NCBI RefSeq assembly: GCF_000375545.1
Contig: NZ_AQXF01000006.1
Span: 1-64,000, forward strand
Reading direction: 5' to 3'
Source of the DNA: Kordiimonas gwangyangensis DSM 19435 = JCM 12864
GTDB lineage: Bacteria > Pseudomonadota > Alphaproteobacteria > Sphingomonadales > Kordiimonadaceae
Length of the DNA stretch: 64,000 bases
Below the pieces are notes generated by a model. The model saw only the letters and a list, made by a program, of their open reading frames with translations. It ran no database searches and was not told the origin of the DNA. Made by a program: the position numbers and the translations under genes. Positions 1 to 7,360 of this stretch are shown piece by piece (the stretch's first letter is position 1; each line of letters opens with the position of its first letter).

Positions 1-120
1 ACGACGTCGCCACCAACGACGTCGCCGCCAACCACATCTCCACCGACGACGTCGCCACCAACGACTTCGCCGCCAACTACATCTCCGCCGACGACGTCGC
101 CACCAACGACTTCGCCGCCG
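1..120 (+). repeat. 15-bp tandem repeat coding for TTSPP
   Basis: Eight consecutive 15-bp units, each encoding Thr-Thr-Ser-Pro-Pro, with only synonymous changes between copies (for example acgacgtcgccacca against accacatctccaccg). The array probably continues to the left of the window. It gives an extended, possibly O-glycosylated stalk. Confidence 0.9.
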
Positions 121-687
121 ACCACACCTGCGCCTACTCCGCCGCCAACTACGCCGGAGCCGCCGCCGCCATCGACGCCGTCGACACCGGACCCCGATCC
201 GGCAGAATGGCGCTTTGTGGCCGAAGCAGGCACCTATGACACGCTCATGTTGGGTGACGAGTTTACCCTGGATGGCTGTGGGTCAACGTTTGAGGCTCAG
301 CTCTATTGTGAGCTGACAGACCTTGAAGAATTTGACCTTGTCTGGATGCTGGGCGACACGCAGATCGGCATGGGCAGAAGCCTTGACCTGACTGCAGGAC
401 TTGGTCTCTTTGACCATACCGGTGAATATACTGTGACGCTTCGGTGGCTTTATAACGGCCGCCTGTTGAGTGACAGTGATGTCATCACGGTGCCCACAGG
501 CATCAACAACAACTGGTATTCGCCGGGTGACCTGATCTTCACGAGCCTTGATACGGCGATTATTCGTATCATCTCGGTACCGGTGCCGGAGCCTGCAGGC
601 TTCCTCCTCCTCGCCCCCGGCCTCATTTATGTGGCGCGGCGCGAGAAGAAAAAGAAGCAGGAACGAGAAGCGCGGAAGAAGGAATAA
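1..687 (+). CDS. Secreted PEP-CTERM protein with Thr/Pro repeats (5' end missing)
   Basis: The reading frame is open from the first base, so the N-terminus lies outside the window. A GTG at 217 is inside the protein and not a credible start. Residues 1-40 of the visible part are eight copies of Thr-Thr-Ser-Pro-Pro, followed by a Pro/Thr/Asp linker. A roughly 110-residue region follows with the look of a PKD/Ig-like beta domain (a buried 'GEYTVTLRW' strand). The C-terminus has a PEP-CTERM sorting signal: the VPEP motif, a short hydrophobic stretch, then a very basic tail. In this class, exosortase recognises the signal and the protein is exported and often released into an exopolysaccharide matrix. 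The exosortase gene is not in the window. The link to surface matrix is family knowledge; the adhesin-like role is inference. Confidence 0.8.
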   Translation, partial: TTSPPTTSPPTTSPPTTSPPTTSPPTTSPPTTSPPTTSPPTTPAPTPPPTTPEPPPPSTPSTPDPDPAEWRFVAEAGTYDTLMLGDEFTLDGCGSTFEAQLYCELTDLEEFDLVWMLGDTQIGMGRSLDLTAGLGLFDHTGEYTVTLRWLYNGRLLSDSDVITVPTGINNNWYSPGDLIFTSLDTAIIRIISVPVPEPAGFLLLAPGLIYVARREKKKKQEREARKKE

Positions 688-710
688 CCTTCACTGCCTG
701 AAACGAGAAA

Positions 711-734
711 AGAGCCGCGATTGCGGCTCTTTTT
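711..734 (+). terminator. Rho-independent terminator after the PEP-CTERM gene
   Basis: An 8-bp perfect stem (AGAGCCGC / GCGGCTCT), a 4-nt loop and a T run, 24 bases past the stop codon. Confidence 0.85.
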
Positions 735-770
735 GTTGATGCATACTGAGAGCAGCCAGCCCAAAACAGA

Positions 771-798
771 AAAGCGCGACGGTAGCCCGCCGCGCTTT
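771..798 (-). terminator. Terminator of the XRE regulator gene
   Basis: A GC-rich stem (AAAGCGCG / CGCGCTTT). Read on the minus strand it ends in a T-rich tail, and on the plus strand it also runs into TTTTT, so it may work both ways between the two convergent genes. Confidence 0.65.
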
Positions 799-845
799 TT
801 ATTCCTGAACCACGACCTGACGAAAGTCAGCCGGTCGCAGCCTGA

Positions 846-1247
846 TTACATGCCGTATTCGTCAACGCCGCTCGCGAGCAGGCGTGCAAGACCAAGCACT
901 TTCTTGCGAATGCGCGGGTCTGCAATACGGTAGTAAGCTTCTACAAGCTCCTGGGTTTCCTGACGCTCGAACGCGTCGCCGTCCAGGCCTTCGCTTGCAG
1001 CATTATAGCCCGGAAGTTTGGTTTCCGCGCCTTCGAAGAAATAGGATACCGGCACATCCAGAGTGGTGGACATACGGAACAGGCGGCTTGAACCAATACG
1101 GTTCGTACCACGTTCGTATTTCTGGACTTGCTGGAAGGTAACACCCAGTTCTGCACCCAACTGGGTTTGGGAAAGACCGAGCATCTTGCGGCGTGCGCGT
1201 ACTCGTTGACCGACATGAACGTCAATCGGATCTGGACCTTTCGTCAT
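846..1247 (-). CDS. XRE-family transcriptional regulator, PraR-like
   Basis: 133 residues. A helix-turn-helix of the HTH_3/Cro-CI type covers about residues 13-67 (recognisable 'LGLSQTQLGAELGVTFQQVQKYERG'-type core, with Q, Y and R at the usual positions), followed by a variable linker ('FFEGAE') and a helical C-terminus ending in 'RKKVLGLARLL'. This layout is typical of the small alphaproteobacterial regulator group that includes rhizobial PraR, which represses biofilm and adhesin genes. It is transcribed alone. The upstream 260 bases hold no gene and must contain its promoter. Its position next to a surface protein fits a role in attachment, but that is inference. Confidence 0.85.
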   Translation of the reverse strand: MTKGPDPIDVHVGQRVRARRKMLGLSQTQLGAELGVTFQQVQKYERGTNRIGSSRLFRMSTTLDVPVSYFFEGAETKLPGYNAASEGLDGDAFERQETQELVEAYYRIADPRIRKKVLGLARLLASGVDEYGM

Positions 1248-1506
1248 TGTACTCTCTCTCTGGTGATTGGCTGGCCGCGTTTTTTTGGCGTAGCCGATTA
1301 CTATCTCTAGTATAAAACACTGCAGGAACGGCTCGTGCTTCCGCCCTTGCTACTAGCTGTACATTCTCGACCCAATTTCCGTTCGGAACCTATAACTAGC
1401 CAAATATTCCACCAGATTGCAACATATAGTATTAACTTTTGCGACGAACCGATGCACTTAGCATGCGAGTTGGTTGAAACTGTGCTTTAAAGGCACCGTT
1501 TTGCGT

Positions 1507-4134
1507 TCAACCGAGCGATTTATCCACAAGTTCGCGTACATCGTCGCTTTCCACTTGTGCGCGTAAGCGTTCAAGCGCCGTTTTCATCAGCACTTGCCTG
1601 TCTTCACCCATCCGGCGCCAACGGCCAAGTGGCGCCACAAGGCGCGCAGCCGTTTGCGGGTTGATCTTGTCCACCCGCGCGATGGTATCGGCAAGCAGGC
1701 GGTAACCAGAGCCGTCCGCCTCATGGAAGCGCGCCTGATTGAGCATGGAGAAGCTGGTCACAAGCGAACGGAGCCGGTTGGGGTTCGCCAGCTTGAACGC
1801 CGGGTGCTGCATCAGCTCAAGCACCCGGGCAACCGCATCCTTGCGGGTGCTTTGGCCCTGCACGGCAAACCATTTGTCGATCACAAGGTCATCGTGCTGC
1901 CACTCGGTGTAGAATGCCTCAAGCACGGCTTCGCGGTCCGCCATGTCGCTGCTCGCGATCATTGCAAGCGCCGCAATGCGGTCGGTCATATTGTCGGCAC
2001 CGTCCAGATGCGCACGCAGCACATCATCGGCGCCCGGCAACTGGCTGATGTAACGCAGCAGCGCGTTTCTCAGCCGCCGCTGAGCCTTGCTCTCCTGCTT
2101 GAGGTCATAACTGCCGGGTTTCAGGCTCATGTAAAGGCTTGTAAGCGCTTCACTATTTGCCTTCGCAAGCCCCGCAAGCAGTGCCTCGCGCGCGTCAAAT
2201 ATCTTGCTCGGCTCCAGCACATCCATGCGCTGGCCGATCGCGATTTCAGACGGCAAGGTCAGCAGTTCGGCAAGCAGAGCCCGATCGGTCACCGTATCCT
2301 TCAGCAAATGACTGAATGTGGTGCTGATCTCAGAAGGCACATCTTTCACATTTGCCTTGCCCGCCACGCAGGCGAGCAGGAAATCACCGTACATATATTG
2401 CGCCGCTTCCCAGCGCGCAAAAGCGTCCCGGTCGTGTTTGACGAGGAACGCAAGCTCAGTCGGCGACAGGTCATGATCAAGGCTGACGGGTGCCGTGAAG
2501 GCGCGCAGCAGGCTTGGGACTGCGCCATCTGGCACGTCGCGGAAGCGGTAAGCCTGGTGGGCTGCCGTCAGCTCAAGCAGGCAACCGTCTTCGGTCCAGA
2601 CGCCCTCACCCTCTAGCGCGGGCTGAATTTCATTGCCGTCCGCGTCAAGCCAGCCAACGAGAACCGGCATATGCAGTGGCTTCTTCTCACCCTGCCCCGG
2701 CGTGGCTTTGGTTTGCTGCTCCAGCTTCAGGATAAGGTCAGTGCCGTCGCGCTCCCGCTTGATGGTGAGCGACGGCGTGCCGGCCTGCGAATACCACAGG
2801 CGGAAATGCTTGAGGTCAACACCGCTCGCATCTTCCATGGCGCAAACAAAATCTTCGCAGGTAACGGCCTGTCCGTCATGACGCTCGAAATAGAGGTCCA
2901 TGCCGCGGCGGAAGGCATCGGCGCCGATAAGGCGGTGCATCATGCGGATCACTTCCGCGCCCTTGTTATAAACTGTCGCCGTATAGAAGTTATTGATCTC
3001 GATATATTTTTCAGGCCGCACCGGGTGCGCGAGCGGGCCGCCGTCTTCCGGGAACTGGATCATGCGCAGCGTGCGTACATCATCAAGCCGCTTGACCGCG
3101 CGCGATGTCATGTCGCTCGAGAATTCCTGATCGCGGAATACGGTCAGCCCCTCCTTGAGGCTGAGCTGGAACCAGTCGCGGCAGGTAACCCGGTTGCCGG
3201 TCCAGTTGTGGAAATATTCGTGGCCGATGACCCCTTCAACATGGTCAAAGTCCGCGTCTGTGGCCGTGGCCGGGCTCGCCAGCACATATTTGGTGTTGAA
3301 AACGTTGAGGCCCTTGTTCTCCATCGCGCCCATGTTGAAATCAGACACGGCGACGATGTTATAGACATCAAGGTCATACTCTAAGCCAAAGACCTCCTCG
3401 TCCCACTTCATGGAGCGCTGGAGCGACGCCATCGCGTAATCGCATTTCGCGAGGTCAGCTTCAGCCGCATAGATGTTCAGGGTTACTTCCTTGCCTGACG
3501 CTGTTGTGAAGCTGTCCGTCAGACAGCCAAGTTTGCCTGCGACCATGGCGAACAGATAGGCGGGCTTGGGGTGTGGGTCATGCCATTCGGCAAAATGACG
3601 GCCACCCGCGAGATCACCCATGGCACCAGGGTTGCCGTTCGAGAGCAGAACCGGAAATTTCGCCTTGTCCGCCTCGATGCGCACATTATAGCGCGCAAGC
3701 ACATCCGGCCGGTCAAGATAATAGGTAATGTGGCGGAAGCCTTCCGCCTCACACTGCGTGCAATAGTTACCGCCGGAGAAATAAAGCCCCTCAAGCCGGG
3801 TATTCTCCTTGGGCCGCAGCTCCGTCACCACGGTGAGCGTGAAGGCATCGGGCACTTCATGAATGCTCAGGCTTTCGCGGTTCAGCGTATAAGCATTGCC
3901 GCCAAGCTCAACCCCATTGAGCGCAACGCGCTTCAAGCTCATATAGGGACCGCCATCAAGCGTGAGTGACCTAACGTCACCCTCACGCTTGAAATTGCTT
4001 GTGGCCTCAACAACCGCGACCTCGTCCTCAAGACGGAAAACAAGGTCGATTGTCTCAATGGAGAAGGCTGGCGGCTGATAGTCCGCGAGCCTGATTTCCT
4101 GTTTGGGTGCGTTCGCTGAGGCCCTTGCGTCCAC
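1507..4134 (-). CDS. pepN: Aminopeptidase N (M1 zinc metallopeptidase)
   Basis: 875 residues, the usual length for bacterial PepN (about 870). Substrate-N-terminus motif GAMEN at 269-273. Zinc motif HEYFH at 305-309, with the third zinc ligand Glu in 'LKEGLTVF' about 18 residues later. The C-terminal half is the helical domain (DUF3458 type) of this family. It removes N-terminal residues from peptides in the cytoplasm. The start is a GTG directly after the stop of the upstream Lrp-type gene, with a strong AGGAGG Shine-Dalgarno seven to eight bases ahead, so the two genes are very probably one transcript. Confidence 0.95.
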   Translation of the reverse strand: MDARASANAPKQEIRLADYQPPAFSIETIDLVFRLEDEVAVVEATSNFKREGDVRSLTLDGGPYMSLKRVALNGVELGGNAYTLNRESLSIHEVPDAFTLTVVTELRPKENTRLEGLYFSGGNYCTQCEAEGFRHITYYLDRPDVLARYNVRIEADKAKFPVLLSNGNPGAMGDLAGGRHFAEWHDPHPKPAYLFAMVAGKLGCLTDSFTTASGKEVTLNIYAAEADLAKCDYAMASLQRSMKWDEEVFGLEYDLDVYNIVAVSDFNMGAMENKGLNVFNTKYVLASPATATDADFDHVEGVIGHEYFHNWTGNRVTCRDWFQLSLKEGLTVFRDQEFSSDMTSRAVKRLDDVRTLRMIQFPEDGGPLAHPVRPEKYIEINNFYTATVYNKGAEVIRMMHRLIGADAFRRGMDLYFERHDGQAVTCEDFVCAMEDASGVDLKHFRLWYSQAGTPSLTIKRERDGTDLILKLEQQTKATPGQGEKKPLHMPVLVGWLDADGNEIQPALEGEGVWTEDGCLLELTAAHQAYRFRDVPDGAVPSLLRAFTAPVSLDHDLSPTELAFLVKHDRDAFARWEAAQYMYGDFLLACVAGKANVKDVPSEISTTFSHLLKDTVTDRALLAELLTLPSEIAIGQRMDVLEPSKIFDAREALLAGLAKANSEALTSLYMSLKPGSYDLKQESKAQRRLRNALLRYISQLPGADDVLRAHLDGADNMTDRIAALAMIASSDMADREAVLEAFYTEWQHDDLVIDKWFAVQGQSTRKDAVARVLELMQHPAFKLANPNRLRSLVTSFSMLNQARFHEADGSGYRLLADTIARVDKINPQTAARLVAPLGRWRRMGEDRQVLMKTALERLRAQVESDDVRELVDKSLG

Positions 4135-4136
4135 GA

Positions 4137-4628
4137 TCAGCCCCTCCTGCGGCGGGATTTATTCTCGTCGATCGCATAATCAAGCGGCAGTGCGGTCGTG
4201 TATTTGATGCGCTCCATCGCGAAAGAGGAGCTCACATCCGTCAGCTGCACTTTCTTGATCAGCTTTTTGTAGAAGGTGTCGTAGGCAGCCATGTCCGGCA
4301 CCACGACGCGCATGAGATAGTCGATCTCACCGCTCATGCGGTAAAGCTCAACCACTTCCGGGAATTCGCACACAAGGCGCGCAAATTCATCCAGCCAGTC
4401 GAAGTTATGCTCGTTGGTGCGGATCGCTACAAAAACGTCCAGCGGCACGTTGACCTTGTTGCGGTCAACCAGCGCCACGCGGCGGGTGATAAAACCTTCC
4501 TGCTCCAGAATCTGGATACGGCGCCAGCACGGCGTCGTCGACAGGCCAACGGCTTCTGCAATCTCGGCGGTGCTGAGTGTTGCGTCCTTCTGCAACAGGT
4601 TCAAAATCTTGCGGTCTATTTCGTCCAT
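4137..4628 (-). CDS. Lrp/AsnC-family transcriptional regulator
   Basis: 163 residues. An N-terminal winged HTH ('DRKILNLLQKDATLS' to about residue 60) is followed by the RAM/AsnC ligand-binding ferredoxin-like domain (about 70-150, 'GEIDYLMRVVVPD'). A lysine/arginine-rich tail closes the protein. These regulators bind amino acids and form octamers on DNA. It lies two bases upstream of pepN on the same strand, so a peptide or amino acid signal may control peptide breakdown. A large inverted repeat just upstream (4675-4738) is a likely autoregulatory operator. Confidence 0.92.
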   Translation of the reverse strand: MDEIDRKILNLLQKDATLSTAEIAEAVGLSTTPCWRRIQILEQEGFITRRVALVDRNKVNVPLDVFVAIRTNEHNFDWLDEFARLVCEFPEVVELYRMSGEIDYLMRVVVPDMAAYDTFYKKLIKKVQLTDVSSSFAMERIKYTTALPLDYAIDENKSRRRRG

Positions 4629-4674
4629 TTTATTATCCTTTTAAACAGCGTATCCCCATCTGTCTGCCTGCCGT

Positions 4675-4738
4675 ATTAGCCTATTTTTCTAGGGAATGAA
4701 CAGAAAAATAGCTCATCCGCCTATTAAGCGGGGCTAAT
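4675..4738 (-). promoter_or_regulatory. Nested inverted repeats upstream of the Lrp-type gene
   Basis: Inner perfect repeat CTATTTTTCT (4681-4690) / AGAAAAATAG (4702-4711) with an 11-base spacer. An outer pair ATTAGCC (4675-4681) / GGCTAAT (4732-4738) surrounds it. The inner element is AT-rich, palindromic and about 50 bases upstream of the regulator start, which is the usual form of Lrp/AsnC operators. Confidence 0.6.
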
Positions 4739-4752
4739 GTGGACCGCTTCTG

Positions 4753-5214
4753 CTATTTGGGCTCCCGGCTGCGAAATAAAAGATGGTCGAGCGAAATTTT
4801 ACCGCCGCCCAGCATCACCACCGGCAAAAGCGCAGCAAGCCACGCGGCGTGCTCGGTAAAGTGAGTGGGGTATACAAATATCTGGATCACGAGGGTCATG
4901 CCCACAAGCCCCAGGCCTGACAGGCGCGACAGGAGGCCGAGCATCAACAGAAGCGGCAGGAAAGTCTCTGCATAGACCGCGAGGGTGGCAGCAAGTTCCG
5001 GCGGCAAGAGAGGCAGGTCATATTCGTATTCGAATAGCGTAAGCGCGCTATCAGACGGCGTCAGGAAACCATCCGCAACTTTGGTGCGGCCACTAGCATA
5101 AAAGATATTCGCCACCCAAAGGCGCAGCCACAGTAGCATATAGTCCCGCATGGCAAACATGGTTGCCGCACGAATTAAAAGTGCGTTTAACCGACCTTGC
5201 AGTTCCTTCATCAC
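4753..5214 (-). CDS. DoxX-family membrane protein of the bufferin operon
   Basis: 153 residues with about four hydrophobic segments, including 'LLWLRLWVANIFYASGRTKV' near the N-terminus, typical of DoxX/SURF4-like proteins. It is the last gene of a four-gene operon, 12 bases after the DUF2063-type gene. DoxX proteins are frequent partners of MNIO-RiPP operons (HvfX in the HvfABCX naming). The molecular role is not settled; a membrane redox or respiratory-chain link has been proposed for the family. The assignment rests on family features plus context. Confidence 0.85.
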   Translation of the reverse strand: MMKELQGRLNALLIRAATMFAMRDYMLLWLRLWVANIFYASGRTKVADGFLTPSDSALTLFEYEYDLPLLPPELAATLAVYAETFLPLLLMLGLLSRLSGLGLVGMTLVIQIFVYPTHFTEHAAWLAALLPVVMLGGGKISLDHLLFRSREPK

Positions 5215-5226
5215 TTGCCCCTTCCC

Positions 5227-5910
5227 TCAGGCCTTCCCGGCCAGGACCCCCATGTCCAGCATACGTGCGATGCCCGCGTCTTCCTTTGCCGCGCCAGCTT
5301 CAAGCGCGACGAGTAACGCTTTCTCAGCACTGTCCAGCGCCATTATACGCACTTCACCAAAGGCCAGCACCACCGCCGCACATTGCCCGCCAGCCTTGAG
5401 GTTCACAGCCTCTGGCGGAATTTGCCCCGTGCCTGCCATCCACAGGTTCAGGACCGGGTAGCGGCTGTCAATGACCCGCGCATTGGGTGACAAGCGAACA
5501 GGTCCCTCGTCCACCACGTGTTCGTTTGAGACCTGCAGCTCATGCACGGCCCATTCAAGGCGGACGATATCCGGCAGGTAAGGAGCTTGCGCGACCGGTG
5601 GAAAGCCATCCAGAAAGTCTGCGAACGTCGCGCCGTAGGCCGACAGCATTGGCGCGCCCGGCGGCTCGCTGGTGATAAATTTACCCGCAACACCTTTCAT
5701 GAAGGCTTCGCCGACAAAAACCTGTGCGACGGGGAAAATAGCCAGAAGCGCGGATGTTAGCGTCTGCCTGAAATTGTTCTGATGCACGCGCATGCGCTGC
5801 GCGCTCGTGAGCTTGCCCGCGACCACAGCCTCAAGCAACGCCGTGTCCGGCTCGCCCCCCTTTACGATGGCGGCTTTCATACCAGCTTGAATGCGCGCGA
5901 GGTCAGACAT
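5227..5910 (-). CDS. bufC: BufC/HvfC-type MNIO partner protein (DUF2063)
   Basis: 227 residues from the ATG at 5910, which has GGAGG six bases upstream. An in-frame ATG 18 bases earlier lacks such a site. The N-terminal helical domain carries the DUF2063 'VHQNNFRQTLTSAL...FPVAQVFVGEAF' pattern, and the C-terminal half is a mixed alpha/beta domain. In MNIO systems this protein presents the precursor peptide to the enzyme. The start overlaps the last 8 bases of the MNIO gene, so translation is coupled. Confidence 0.88.
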   Translation of the reverse strand: MSDLARIQAGMKAAIVKGGEPDTALLEAVVAGKLTSAQRMRVHQNNFRQTLTSALLAIFPVAQVFVGEAFMKGVAGKFITSEPPGAPMLSAYGATFADFLDGFPPVAQAPYLPDIVRLEWAVHELQVSNEHVVDEGPVRLSPNARVIDSRYPVLNLWMAGTGQIPPEAVNLKAGGQCAAVVLAFGEVRIMALDSAEKALLVALEAGAAKEDAGIARMLDMGVLAGKA

Positions 5911-6769
5911 GCGCTGCCTCCAGCGCATTCATAACGGCCTTGGCCTTCTCGGCTTCTGCCACGAGTATGCTCAGCGGCGGGATATCCGTATCCCATTCAA
6001 CCAGCGTTGGCTTTGGCCCCACGCGTGTGATCAGGCGCTCATATAGCGCCCATACGTCAGGTGATACCGCACTGCCGTGGTCATCAATGCGAAGCTCGAC
6101 ACCGTCGATATTCTTGACCGCATGGCCTGCGAGGTGCACCTCGCCAATCAGCGATGCTGGCACCGCGTCGATATACTCCTCGGGCGAGGTTTCCATATTG
6201 CGCGCGGATACATAAACATTGTTCACGTCCATCAACAGGCCAGCGCCTGTGCGCTCAGCAAGCCGGACAAGGAACTCAAGTTCCGGTATCTCGCTTGATT
6301 TGAAGGAGAGATAACTGGACGGGTTTTCCACAAGGACGGAACGCCCGATGGCTTGCTGCAGCGTATCGATATTACGCACGACCACATCAAGGCTTTCCAC
6401 TGTTAGCGGCAGTGGCAGCAAGTCATTGAGGTATGTGCCGCCGGAGACTGACCAAGCCAGATGTTCCGACACAATAGTAGGCCTGTAACGCTCGACCACT
6501 GCTTTAAAGCGGGCGACATGGGCCGGGTCAAGCCCCTCGGCCGAGCCCAGCGACATGCCTACTCCATGCACAGAAAGCGCATAATGCGCGCAAATTTCTT
6601 CAAGATAGCGGTGATGGGCACCGCCTTCGGTCATGTAATTCTCGGCATGGACTTCGAGGAAATCAACCGCCGGGCGGCTTGTCAGAATATCGCTGAAATG
6701 CTCGGTCTTGAGGCTGATGCCAGCCGGCCTGCCTGTGCCTTTCGGCTGCCAAAGATAGTCGACGCTCAC
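5903..6769 (-). CDS. bufB: MNIO-family multinuclear iron oxidase (DUF692), BufB/HvfB type
   Basis: 288 residues with a TIM-barrel fold of the DUF692 family. Metal-ligand stretches are visible in order: EVHAENY, SVHGVG, SEHLAW, VENPSSY, DVNNVYVS, EVHLAGH, DDHG and VEWD. Enzymes of this family use two or three iron ions to modify cysteines in RiPP precursors; in bufferin systems they make thiooxazole heterocycles. The start is GTG with AGGGAAG ahead of it. The gene lies 97 bases downstream of the bufA-like precursor, separated by a hairpin at 6794-6831. Confidence 0.93.
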   Translation of the reverse strand: MSVDYLWQPKGTGRPAGISLKTEHFSDILTSRPAVDFLEVHAENYMTEGGAHHRYLEEICAHYALSVHGVGMSLGSAEGLDPAHVARFKAVVERYRPTIVSEHLAWSVSGGTYLNDLLPLPLTVESLDVVVRNIDTLQQAIGRSVLVENPSSYLSFKSSEIPELEFLVRLAERTGAGLLMDVNNVYVSARNMETSPEEYIDAVPASLIGEVHLAGHAVKNIDGVELRIDDHGSAVSPDVWALYERLITRVGPKPTLVEWDTDIPPLSILVAEAEKAKAVMNALEAAHV

Positions 6770-6793
6770 AACACTTCCCTCTCACCCATAAAA

Positions 6794-6831
6794 CTGGAGC
6801 AGCATAGCATTCCCCTGCCACACTGCTCCAG
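6794..6831 (-). promoter_or_regulatory. Hairpin between bufA and bufB, possible attenuator
   Basis: A perfect 9-bp inverted repeat (CTGGAGCAG / CTGCTCCAG) with a 20-base loop, followed on the transcribed minus strand by TTTTATG. It could act as a leaky terminator or RNA-stabilising end, so that far more precursor than enzyme is made. Confidence 0.6.
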
Positions 6832-6866
6832 CCCAACTCGTTCGCTCGCTACTTAGCCGTCGTGGC

Positions 6867-7145
6867 TCAGGACTTTTTCGGCTCCATCGAACCGCCCGCG
6901 ATGCGCTCGCACATGCCAGCAGGCACATACATCCACTCTTCCGGGTGCTGGTCCTCGCTGGCTTGACCGGCGCAGCTATGCGCGGAGGTTGCGCAGTCGT
7001 TCATGCCCTTGGCAACAACGCCGTAGCATTTCTCTTTCTTGCCTTTCTTGTCATCTGCGGACACAGCGCCAGACGCCATGGTCAGTGCAAATGCAAGTAC
7101 GCTTGTGGTTGCGACAGCCGTTTTGGCAAATTGATTGATCTTCAT
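6867..7145 (-). CDS. bufA: Bufferin-type RiPP precursor (DUF2282, BufA1/HvfA-like)
   Basis: 92 residues. A Sec signal peptide covers about residues 1-30 (ends 'GAVSA'), followed by a short Lys/Asp-rich stretch and a core with four cysteines at 40, 51, 58 and 79 in the contexts EKCYG, NDCAT, HSCAG and GMCER. This pattern is that of the DUF2282/BufA1 precursors, periplasmic peptides whose cysteines are modified by the MNIO enzyme and which bind copper. The Shine-Dalgarno AGGGGAA lies upstream. It is the first gene of the operon. Expression is probably copper-induced by analogy; no operator was identified in the 215-base upstream gap. Confidence 0.9.
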   Translation of the reverse strand: MKINQFAKTAVATTSVLAFALTMASGAVSADDKKGKKEKCYGVVAKGMNDCATSAHSCAGQASEDQHPEEWMYVPAGMCERIAGGSMEPKKS

Positions 7146-7360
7146 GCTCTCATTCCCCTGTTATGTAATGAATGGGTTAATCGTAATGCGGCTTACTGGA
7201 TTACCGCCCTTGCAAAATCATCATCGCCCAGCCGAGCCAATTTGGAAAATAATATCCCTGTCACGAGTTGGTGAGACAAACGCGAGCATGTTTTTCCAGC
7301 ATTTGAGTGATATTTGCCCTGCACTATTCGGCGCGTATCAACGGCAAGGTAACCGGCACG

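Noticed and set aside
1-120. Short regular repeats as a CRISPR array
   Set aside because: Units are contiguous, 15 bp, in frame, and encode TTSPP; there are no spacers.
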